Below are positions 1 through 5,348 of a stretch of 5,348 nt of DNA, in pieces. Under the pieces are notes generated by a model that saw nothing but the letters and a program-made list of their open reading frames with translations, did not search any database and was not told where the DNA came from. The DNA is from Thermoproteota archaeon. GTDB lineage: Archaea > Thermoproteota > Bathyarchaeia > Bathyarchaeales > Bathycorpusculaceae. The position numbers and the translations under genes are program-made. The stretch spans positions 1 through 5,348 of the forward strand of contig JAAZFA010000282.1 of NCBI GenBank assembly GCA_012511995.1, in the 5' to 3' direction. Each line of letters opens with the position of its first letter. The stretch's first letter is position 1.

Positions 1-12
1 CTTGTCCTCCAT
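1..12 (-). other. possible first codons of a downstream gene cut by the window edge
   Basis: On the minus strand an ATG at 12-10 is followed by GAG GAC AAG (M-E-D-K) before the sequence ends. An AT-rich box A-like motif (ATTATTTAG, 32-40) is centred about 24 bases upstream, a spacing compatible with a leaderless archaeal gene. Alternatively, the GGAGG inside these codons (6-10) is the Shine-Dalgarno site of a gene that starts just outside the window. With only four codons visible, no product can be named. Confidence 0.25.
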
Positions 13-47
13 TTAACTTAGCTCTGTCTTGCTAAATAATTCTTTGC

Positions 48-68
48 ATCAAAAAAGAAAATAAAATA
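48..68 (-). terminator. T-rich archaeal-type terminator after the TrmB-family gene
   Basis: Read on the minus strand, a T-rich stretch (ATTTTATTTTC followed by six T residues) begins 12 bases past the stop codon of the regulator at 81. Archaeal RNA polymerase commonly terminates at such U-rich tracts without a strong hairpin, and I see no convincing stem before it. It would separate the regulator from whatever gene begins at the left edge. Confidence 0.45.
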
Positions 69-80
69 TTGGCTGTATTG

Positions 81-1763
81 TTACACAGCAGGTGCTTCTA
101 TTTGAAGCGCTGCTTTTTTAGGGGGTTCTTCGGTTAACATACCGATTAATTGACCGTTTTTTACCACTGCAGCACGTTTAAAGCCCTTCTGCGACATGAT
201 TTTTATAGCGGTTACCATCGATTCATCATCTTTAAGAATGATTAACTGCGTAAACTTGAGGTCTTTAGTTAAAGTTGTAGCTAGATCTTTTTGTTCCTCA
301 ACAATTTCGTACAAAATATCCCTGTCATTAATAACACCTACGGGTTTATTGTTCTCCATCACTAATACCGCGTTTACATTATTTCGTAACATCTTTTCCA
401 CGGTTCGCGCCGCAGTTTCGGACGTTTCAACTTCAATCGTGGGTAATTTGGTGCCTGCTTGATCACTAATTTCAACGATGTCTATACCCCGTTTCCAGAT
501 GTCAGCTAACATTTCACTGACACGCTCAATTTGCCCGGGATCAGTTGAGTAAAAAGTATCCGACAGATAGAAGGCAGACTCAGCGCTGAGTCCATTAACG
601 GGCGGGTTTTTAAACATAAAGAGATGCTTGTTATCAACCAGCATCATAGTCATGTAACTAATTGGCACATGTTTAATCTCATAATTTTTAGCTAGTTTCT
701 GAGCGGGTTCTAAGTTATCAAGGTCGATAGACGCCATCAAACGTACCTGTAAACCCTTCTTGAAGAAATTAATCAGCGGATCATCCTCTGCTAAACGATT
801 GATACTCTGTGATGAAGTAATAACTATAACATCTTGTTTGGCAGATTCTAGTACTTTAATAACCTTATGCCATGCTTCCTCTGCATCTTTGATAACCAAA
901 GTCTCGCCAAGCGGTATACCGCTTTTCAATTCGTCAACACGTCGACTAGCATCGATACCGCTTTGCCACATTTGAACAAAAAAAGCCTTGAGTACTGATA
1001 TGAACATTTTATCGTTAATCCATAACCCTTCGTCTTCGAGGTTAAGAACTGAAGCTTCATTACCAAACGGTGCATAGAGTATTGCTTCTTCTTCATCTTT
1101 TATTAGGAAACGTGGGAAAAACTTGGAATTCATGTTGACGTGGCGGATTTTAATATTAAGTTTGTCTTCGGTTATGTTTCGGTCTGTACGTTCTACTACT
1201 TTTAGGTTTTCCATCGAGATGTCTGTGATAATTTGGACTTGTACATTGCGTTCTTGTGAGGGATTTATTGCGGCGTCAAAAATACCGGCGACGTCTTCTT
1301 GTATCATGCCTAGTGCAGTGGTTAGCACGATTACTTCTGATTTGGATTCTTCAATCATAGTTAGCATTTTTGAATGAATCTTTTTCTTTCCAGTAATTAT
1401 TGAGAATTTAGCGACAGGATACTCAGACTCGGGAGCGCTTATTGAGTGCCAAGCATTAAGTAGGTTTTGTTTCTGGTCGTTTAAATTAACGACTTCATTC
1501 TTTTTTGCAGTGATGTAATTATCGACTAACGCAGAGAAAGGAACAATAGTAAAGCGAGTTGGCCGTTCAAGTGTTGCTTCAATAAATCCTTTTTCTTGAA
1601 GTTTCTTAAACGTGCGGTATGCTTGTACGCGTTCCATCTTTAGGCGCTTAGCGACAAAACTCGTCGATTGCACGCCACTTTTAGCCAAGAACATGTATAC
1701 TTGGATTTCACGTTTAGATAATCCTAGGATTTGTAGAAATCTTGTTACATCTTTTTCACTCAA
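81..1763 (-). CDS. TrmB-family transcriptional regulator with duplicated effector domain and C-terminal CBS pair
   Basis: This is a predicted cytoplasmic DNA-binding regulator of 560 residues. Residues 5-75 form the TrmB-type winged helix (LGLSKREIQVYMFLAKSG, then a recognition helix around 43-58), followed by a helical linker at 80-108 likely used for dimerisation. Residues about 118-272 resemble the TrmB effector-binding domain. A second, shorter copy follows at about 290-430; the two copies end in the parallel motifs MWQSGID (265-271) and IWKRGID (422-428). Residues about 442-545 form two CBS motifs (NAVLVMENNKPVGVINDRDIL and KRAAVVKNGQLIGML), a module that in other proteins binds adenine nucleotides. 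Classical TrmB proteins are about 340 residues and bind sugars; the longer form suggests another or an additional ligand, which is inference. The start is TTG at 1763: an in-frame TAA lies immediately upstream and no in-frame ATG follows nearby. An AGGCGGT site lies 7 bases upstream. It lies downstream of rnhB but probably has its own promoter. The target genes are not evident here. Confidence 0.9.
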   Translation of the reverse strand: MSEKDVTRFLQILGLSKREIQVYMFLAKSGVQSTSFVAKRLKMERVQAYRTFKKLQEKGFIEATLERPTRFTIVPFSALVDNYITAKKNEVVNLNDQKQNLLNAWHSISAPESEYPVAKFSIITGKKKIHSKMLTMIEESKSEVIVLTTALGMIQEDVAGIFDAAINPSQERNVQVQIITDISMENLKVVERTDRNITEDKLNIKIRHVNMNSKFFPRFLIKDEEEAILYAPFGNEASVLNLEDEGLWINDKMFISVLKAFFVQMWQSGIDASRRVDELKSGIPLGETLVIKDAEEAWHKVIKVLESAKQDVIVITSSQSINRLAEDDPLINFFKKGLQVRLMASIDLDNLEPAQKLAKNYEIKHVPISYMTMMLVDNKHLFMFKNPPVNGLSAESAFYLSDTFYSTDPGQIERVSEMLADIWKRGIDIVEISDQAGTKLPTIEVETSETAARTVEKMLRNNVNAVLVMENNKPVGVINDRDILYEIVEEQKDLATTLTKDLKFTQLIILKDDESMVTAIKIMSQKGFKRAAVVKNGQLIGMLTEEPPKKAALQIEAPAV

Positions 1764-1770
1764 TTAATTT

Positions 1771-1777
1771 ACCGCCT
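1771..1777 (-). promoter_or_regulatory. Shine-Dalgarno site of the TrmB-family gene
   Basis: AGGCGGT on the minus strand differs by one base from AGGAGGT and sits 7 bases before the TTG at 1763. Together with the stop codon directly upstream, it fixes this unusual TTG as the start. Confidence 0.6.
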
Positions 1778-1816
1778 AAAACCCGAAGTCTCATACATTC
1801 AAAAATATGTTAAAGA

Positions 1817-1828
1817 TATTAATAAATT
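1817..1828 (-). promoter_or_regulatory. candidate TATA box for the TrmB-family gene
   Basis: The minus strand reads AATTTATTAATA here, a good AT-rich box A candidate. A start site about 26 bases downstream would fall near 1796 and give a leader of some 30 bases containing the Shine-Dalgarno site. It lies in the 106-base gap after rnhB, suggesting separate transcription. AGATA (1814-1818) and TATCT (1830-1834) flank it as a short inverted repeat that could be an operator but may be chance. Confidence 0.35.
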
Positions 1829-1869
1829 GTATCTCTTTTGACACTACAGATTACAATAATGACAATTGA

Positions 1870-2535
1870 TTATCTTAGAGTTCTCTGCATTGTTCCATAT
1901 TCCGCTTTTACTCTTCTTGCAGGCGCCCAAGATTTTCTAACACAACTTGGATAATTACCGTTATTCTCTGTTAGCAATCGCTTAAGAAAACATAGGGTTT
2001 TATCATCAGATAAGTAGCCACTGCCGCAATCGCCATACTTTGCTTTTATGTTTCCAAGTTCATGATCACGTTCAACTTTAGCTACGACTGATGCAGCTGA
2101 AACCACAGAAAAAGTCCTATCGGCTTTATGCCGTGAAATTATCGCTGTCTTAATTGTAAGGCACTTTTGTATGTGTTGACCAAATCGATCCTGCGAGACA
2201 TCTGCAGCATCGACATAAGCTTCGTCTGGTTTTAATTCTTCGATCACTTTCGCCATTGTTTGAGCCTCAAGCCAGTTAAGCTTGTAGAGTGTCTTAGTGC
2301 TTCGGACGGCTTTATCGATTAAGTAGGGTAACACCTTTATTGTATGACAATGCTGAACTAGTTTTAAGATTTCAGGGTAGAGTTCTTCACGTTTTTTCGG
2401 AGTTAATTGCTTAGAATCTTTTACACCCAACGCATTAAGTGCAGGTAAGTTCTCTGATTTAACTGCTATACCAGCTACAATAAGTGGACCTATTACACAT
2501 CCACGTCCTGCTTCGTCAACACCGGCAATTAACAC
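1870..2535 (-). CDS. rnhB: ribonuclease HII
   Basis: This is a cytoplasmic endonuclease that cuts the RNA strand of RNA-DNA hybrids and incises at single ribonucleotides misincorporated in DNA. At 221 residues it is a normal length for archaeal RNase HII. The N-terminus has the hallmark GVDEAGRG motif (Asp7, Glu8, with the G-R-G loop that reads the ribonucleotide 2'-OH). Asp109 in YVDAAD and Asp139 in HKADR complete the expected acidic tetrad. SVVSAASVVAKVERD (143-157) and GSGYLSDD (171-178), with the ribose-sensing Tyr174, are also conserved. The C-terminus is basic (RKSWAPARRVK), and I see no clear PCNA-interacting (PIP) motif at its end. The start is GTG at 2535, supported by an AGGAG site 10 bases upstream and by the DEAGRG motif lying at the usual distance from the N-terminus. 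It is transcribed toward the TrmB-family gene and divergently from the pseudogene at 2807. Confidence 0.97.
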   Translation of the reverse strand: MLIAGVDEAGRGCVIGPLIVAGIAVKSENLPALNALGVKDSKQLTPKKREELYPEILKLVQHCHTIKVLPYLIDKAVRSTKTLYKLNWLEAQTMAKVIEELKPDEAYVDAADVSQDRFGQHIQKCLTIKTAIISRHKADRTFSVVSAASVVAKVERDHELGNIKAKYGDCGSGYLSDDKTLCFLKRLLTENNGNYPSCVRKSWAPARRVKAEYGTMQRTLR

Positions 2536-2545
2536 GCAAATTTTT

Positions 2546-2550
2546 CTCCT
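2546..2550 (-). promoter_or_regulatory. rnhB: Shine-Dalgarno site of rnhB
   Basis: AGGAG on the minus strand lies 10 bases before the GTG at 2535 and supports this non-ATG start. An AT-rich TTTTATATTTA sits just upstream (2550-2560); it is too close to serve as the TATA box if this site is transcribed. The more distant ATTATAG at about 2577-2583 fits better as box A. Confidence 0.6.
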
Positions 2551-2737
2551 AAATATAAAAGGGGTTGGGTTTCTAGGCTATAATGGTTTCCAAATTGTTG
2601 AAATCACAAAAATCAGGTAAATAGAGGTAAAATTAAATAACAGAACAGACAAGCCTCTAACATTGCATAAGACATTATCGTTTTTATCCTTCAGCAACTT
2701 CTTAAACTTAAACTTGACACTAACAATTTTGTAAAAT

Positions 2738-2746
2738 TTTATAAAC
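2738..2746 (+). promoter_or_regulatory. candidate TATA box for the pseudogene
   Basis: TTTATAAAC lies in a strongly AT-rich stretch about 60 bases before the ATG at 2807. A start site some 26 bases downstream would be near 2770, leaving a leader of about 35 bases. That leader contains a partial Shine-Dalgarno site (AGAAGG, 2792-2797, 9 bases from the ATG). The original gene's promoter may therefore survive although the coding region does not. Confidence 0.35.
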
Positions 2747-2806
2747 TAAACATACATAAACCTATTAACGTAAAAAAGATCCGCATACGCCAGAAGGCCA
2801 AGCTGG

Positions 2807-3854
2807 ATGAAAACAAGTTTTTTTAACAATTCTATTAGTTGGACGTTTATTTTGTTCAGTTATAAATTTAGCAGTTCCAGCGAAAATAATGTCCTACTTG
2901 TAGAGAAATCAAATTAATTGTATAAACTGCGATGGTACAGGCATCATTGATGAAGAAGAAACGTTAGAATGTGAGAATTGTATTGAAACTGGAAATAACA
3001 CCTGATCTTTCTAAAGAACTATGTATGCAGAATCGGCAGCTTTAACGAACAGATGTAACAGTTGTTTACGTTAACAATGAAGTGGACATTAATGCAACAG
3101 TAACTGCAAATATAGAAGGTCACAGTGTTAGCTCAGAAGAGATTGCTTTTTCAGTTGGTCAACAAGTTACTGTAGAACTATCCATTCGCTACAAAACATA
3201 CTACACATGCACAACGTTACTTACAAAAATTGAGTTGTTAGTAAACACTGAAGAAATTAACTGTCCGAAATGTGTTGGGCAAGGAACAATCACACAGCGA
3301 ACAAATTGTAGCAAATGTGATGGTACTAGAATATTATAATGAATTGATTGCGGCGGGTTATAGCTAAACTGAGGATGCAATAATCGATGGGTCCGAAAAA
3401 GACAGTGTTGACGTTGATATCACCTTGATTGGTTGGGTCGGGGGTGCTACTATAGCTTTTGTTATAGTTGGTTTAAGCGGATTCTTGTTAGTTAAAAAAC
3501 GTCGTATAAACGAAAGCAGTCTACGAAGACTCTCGAACAGTGAATTTCAGCAGTGGGTGTTCAAACGCATAGATAGCAAACCAGCTACAGCAAAAGACAT
3601 CGCCATAGGTATCGATGGTTTTCAAGGCTCAATCAACCTATAACGATTAAACAATCTAATTCAGTGGATATGAATCAATTGACCTTTTCGCTGTATAATT
3701 AGCAAAGAACCGCTTAGCAGGCAGCATCATGGTTGCTTTGGGCTTTGGCGGCAACGCTATTAGGGGAAAAGTAAGGGATAGGATGAATTGTCGATTGGAT
3801 ATTCAGATGATGGCAATTAAAGAAGTTACCGAGGGCAGAACTGTACCGTACTAG
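2807..3854 (+). pseudogene. decayed membrane-anchored protein: signal peptide, DnaJ-like zinc knuckles, TM helix and Mrr-like nuclease domain
   Basis: No single frame is open, but consecutive frames give one coherent protein. ATG at 2807 begins MKTSFF. After a frame change at seven T residues (2818-2824), a hydrophobic signal peptide continues to VPAK (to 2885). CxxC knuckles follow: CPTC (2890-2901), then after another shift CINCDGTG (2919-2942) and CENCIETG (2970-2993). Frame 1 (3001-3336) holds an in-frame TAA at 3043, a beta-rich stretch (3046-3250), and CPKCVGQG (3262-3285) and CSKCDGT (3307-3327). After TAA at 3337 the frame changes again, with a further TAA at 3365. A transmembrane helix (3428-3490) ends in KKRR, so the C-terminus should be cytoplasmic. 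The domain after it has FQQWVFKRIDSKP, GIDG (3608-3619), ITIKQS (3640-3657, one shift later) and VALGFGGNAIRGKV (after another shift and TAA at 3696). These follow the Mrr/PD-(D/E)XK pattern, with Asp at 3614 and Lys at 3649 as presumed catalytic residues. The open stretches at 3082-3339 and 3425-3643 are fragments, not separate genes. Confidence 0.8.
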
Positions 3855-3855
3855 G

Positions 3856-4410
3856 TTAAACGGGGAAGTGCATTTCACCCACAGAGTAATGGACGATTTC
3901 ACCCCGTCTGTTAGTAACGGCTAATATGAGTTCCTTTTTTTGGCTTTGACACTTAGACAATGCATCGGCCAAATCGTTAATGGACAATGGTTTGCCTTCC
4001 TGAATTACTAAAATCAGATAGGGTGCAGTGTCTTTACCATATGCTCCACGCTCGTAGATACGAAAGTCTATGCCCAAACCGAAGCCTTCACGAACAACGT
4101 ATCCGCGGCTGCGGAAGTCACGGTAAACTAGATAATTGACCCATGCATTCTCGTTTTCTTCTTCATAGCAATGAAGTAGGCTCTGGAAATCCAAAGTGTT
4201 TCCTTCTTGGTTTTTTGCTTCAAGCATACCCTTGTCTTGTAAATAGAGTGCTTCAAAGAAAGCTAAAGTGAAAGTTTTTCCTTCGAGTGCGCCATATCCT
4301 CGACTGGAAAGTTGGTCAATACTGCTCTGTTCACTGATGAGTATACCTTTTTCGGTGAGGGTACCGCAGGTCTTGAATTCGACAGGTGTCTTTTTTGGAG
4401 CTTCACTCAT
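3856..4410 (-). CDS. endA: tRNA-splicing endonuclease (EndA) family protein, catalytic His missing
   Basis: This belongs to the archaeal tRNA-intron lyase family, which cuts precursor tRNAs at bulge-helix-bulge sites. At 184 residues it has the single-repeat length of alpha-type subunits. The N-terminal domain (about 15-80) shows the family pattern around SSRGYG (35-40) and LAFFEALYLQDKGML (49-63). The C-terminal nuclease fold spans 90-178 (NYLVYRDFRSRGYVVREGFGLGIDFRIYERG, in two stretches, then LILAVTNRRGEIVHY). Tyr119 in FRIYERG matches the catalytic Tyr, and Lys158 or Lys159 in QKKELILAV the catalytic Lys. The usual His in the HSxYL-type motif is Thr128 (DTAPYL). The protein may therefore be a structural subunit paired with a catalytic paralogue elsewhere, or use a different base; this is inference. 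The start is ATG at 4410, with TAA directly upstream. No Shine-Dalgarno site is visible, so a short or leaderless message is likely. Its stop lies one base from the convergent pseudogene's end. It is 62 bases downstream of mtnA on the same strand. Confidence 0.87.
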   Translation of the reverse strand: MSEAPKKTPVEFKTCGTLTEKGILISEQSSIDQLSSRGYGALEGKTFTLAFFEALYLQDKGMLEAKNQEGNTLDFQSLLHCYEEENENAWVNYLVYRDFRSRGYVVREGFGLGIDFRIYERGAYGKDTAPYLILVIQEGKPLSINDLADALSKCQSQKKELILAVTNRRGEIVHYSVGEMHFPV

Positions 4411-4439
4411 TTATGGTCAGCTTTTACTGGTTTTGACGC

Positions 4440-4449
4440 TTAAACTTTA
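4440..4449 (-). promoter_or_regulatory. endA: candidate TATA box for endA
   Basis: The minus strand reads AAAGTTTAAG about 34 bases before the ATG. A start site some 26 bases downstream would leave a leader under 10 bases, which fits the absence of a Shine-Dalgarno site. The motif is only a fair match to box A, and co-transcription with mtnA remains possible. Confidence 0.3.
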
Positions 4450-4472
4450 ACATTATGCTGTTCTATGAAGCT

Positions 4473-5348
4473 TTAAAACTTGAATTTTGGGCTAAACTTA
4501 CTAAACTGCTTCTTATTGTAGACCCCATCTTCGGTTATTATACCGGCAACGTATTTGAGTGGGGTGGCATCAAACGCAGGATTGTAAACTGAGACCCCAT
4601 CGGGGGCTGTTTGCTGGCAACCCACATGTGTTACCTCCTCAGGCTTGCGTTCTTCAATTTCAACATCTGCAGCGCTACGATTTAAGTCAAAAGATGATTT
4701 CGGCGCGGCAACATAAAAAGGCACTCTATACTCATGTGCTAGAATCGCGACGCCGAGGGTGCCAATTTTGTTGAAAACAGCATCTTGAACAATACGGTCC
4801 GCGCCAACAATGACTTTATCTACCAACCCTTTGCTCATGACATAGGCAGCCATGTTATCAGTAATCAAAGTAACAGGTATACCGTCTCGTTTTAACTCAT
4901 AAACCGTTAAACGTGCACCCTGAAGAAGGGGACGAGTTTCGTCAGCGATTACCTTTATTTTTTTTCCCTGTTCCCAAGCTGCCCTAATAACGCCTAAGGC
5001 AGTACCATATTCAACGGTTGCCAATTCACCTGCATTGCAATGGGTAAGAATTGTGTCCCCATCTTCAATCAAAACAGACCCGTGTTTACCTATAACATGA
5101 TTCTGTGCTGCATCTTCATCAGCAATTTTTTGTGCTTCTTCTATAACTATGGTTTTAAGTTGGTTTACTGTGCCGTTTGATTCTTTTGTTTTTGTTAAGA
5201 CGCGATCGACGCCCCAAAATAGGTTAACTGCTGTAGGTCTTTGGCGTTTGATGAGTGTTCCTGCTGCTTCAATTTCAACGTAAAATTGGGCGGGAGTTTT
5301 GGCGCTACTATTATATGCGGCTATGGCGACACCAAAGCCTGCGGCGGC
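4473..5348 (-). CDS. mtnA: S-methyl-5-thioribose-1-phosphate isomerase (MtnA), C-terminal part
   Basis: MtnA is a cytoplasmic enzyme that converts 5-methylthioribose 1-phosphate to 5-methylthioribulose 1-phosphate in methylthioadenosine (methionine) salvage; it belongs to the eIF2B-alpha/beta/delta-like isomerase family. The frame stays open to the right edge, so the gene begins outside. The TTG at 5072 is an internal Leu codon, not the start. The visible 291 residues begin just after where the GAPAIG motif would lie. They contain RPTAVNLFWGVDRVL, typical of MtnA rather than ribose-1,5-bisphosphate isomerase; THCNAG with the catalytic Cys (visible residue 104); and GADRI with the catalytic Asp (residue 184). 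NKIGT and the C-terminal YNPAFDATPLKYVAGIITE follow. The 80-residue Cys-to-Asp spacing equals that between Cys160 and Asp240 of the Bacillus enzyme, so about 56 residues are missing. All key residues seen are intact. The gene leads toward endA. Confidence 0.93.
   Translation of the reverse strand, partial: AAAGFGVAIAAYNSSAKTPAQFYVEIEAAGTLIKRQRPTAVNLFWGVDRVLTKTKESNGTVNQLKTIVIEEAQKIADEDAAQNHVIGKHGSVLIEDGDTILTHCNAGELATVEYGTALGVIRAAWEQGKKIKVIADETRPLLQGARLTVYELKRDGIPVTLITDNMAAYVMSKGLVDKVIVGADRIVQDAVFNKIGTLGVAILAHEYRVPFYVAAPKSSFDLNRSAADVEIEERKPEEVTHVGCQQTAPDGVSVYNPAFDATPLKYVAGIITEDGVYNKKQFSKFSPKFKF

Noticed and set aside
2622..2659. TAGAGG...CCTCTA inverted repeat in the divergent intergenic region, considered as an RNA hairpin or operator
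   Set aside because: The stem is only six bases with a 26-base loop in AT-rich sequence, and no neighbouring pairing extends it. The 2536-2806 region shows no tRNA fold, CRISPR repeat or other RNA gene.
3082..3339. 85-residue plus-strand open frame with CxxC motifs as a stand-alone small zinc protein
   Set aside because: Its GTG start lies inside an already open coding stretch, and zinc-knuckle coding continues upstream in other frames. It is a fragment of the pseudogene.
3425..3643. 72-residue plus-strand open frame as a small membrane protein
   Set aside because: The frame is open upstream to 3368 without a good start, and the nuclease-like motifs continue downstream in other frames. It is the TM segment and the start of the cytoplasmic domain of the pseudogene.
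2807..3854. Mobile element or transposase remnant as the source of the broken locus
   Set aside because: No terminal inverted repeats, target duplications or transposase motifs are visible. The fragments instead assemble into one ordered non-transposase protein.
3714..3902. 62-residue minus-strand open frame
   Set aside because: It lies antisense to the end of the pseudogene and overlaps the 3' end of endA in another frame. It has no ribosome-binding site or recognisable motif.
4473..5072. 199-residue complete gene starting at TTG 5072
   Set aside because: The same frame continues to the right edge with conserved MtnA sequence, so the TTG is an internal Leu codon of a truncated gene.

Overview
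This window reads as archaeal. The genes are a TrmB-type winged-helix regulator, an RNase HII of the archaeal kind, a tRNA-splicing endonuclease of the EndA family and an MtnA-type sugar-phosphate isomerase. Start codons are mixed (TTG, GTG, ATG). Candidate TATA (box A) motifs lie upstream of genes, and a T-rich tract follows the regulator. Base composition is moderately AT-rich. The gene mix and the style of the degraded membrane protein suggest an uncultured Thermoproteota lineage such as Bathyarchaeia. That placement is inference; no rRNA is present to confirm it.

Layout, left to right. Positions 1-80 hold a T-rich terminator-like tract (minus strand) and possibly the first codons of another minus-strand gene at the edge. 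Positions 81-1763 (minus) encode a 560-residue TrmB-family regulator with a duplicated effector domain and a C-terminal CBS pair. Positions 1870-2535 (minus) encode a complete RNase HII. Positions 2536-2806 are a divergent, AT-rich intergenic region. Positions 2807-3854 (plus) hold a multiply frameshifted pseudogene. Positions 3856-4410 (minus) encode an EndA-family protein that lacks the usual catalytic histidine. Positions 4473-5348 (minus) encode the C-terminal 291 residues of MtnA, whose start lies beyond the right edge.

The most unusual item is the pseudogene. Pieced together across frames, it encodes a signal peptide, a cluster of DnaJ-like CxxC zinc knuckles, a beta-rich spacer, a second CxxC pair, one transmembrane helix followed by KKRR, and a cytoplasmic domain resembling Mrr-type (PD-(D/E)XK) endonucleases. 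At least six frame changes and three in-frame stops break it, while the neighbouring genes are intact. It appears to be a dead copy of an unusual membrane-anchored nuclease-like architecture.

The intact genes serve separate housekeeping roles: removal of RNA from DNA hybrids, tRNA intron processing, methylthioadenosine salvage, and metabolite- or energy-sensing transcription control. The window does not show a single functional operon. mtnA and endA are co-oriented 62 bases apart. rnhB and the regulator are co-oriented 106 bases apart, and each has its own ribosome-binding site.
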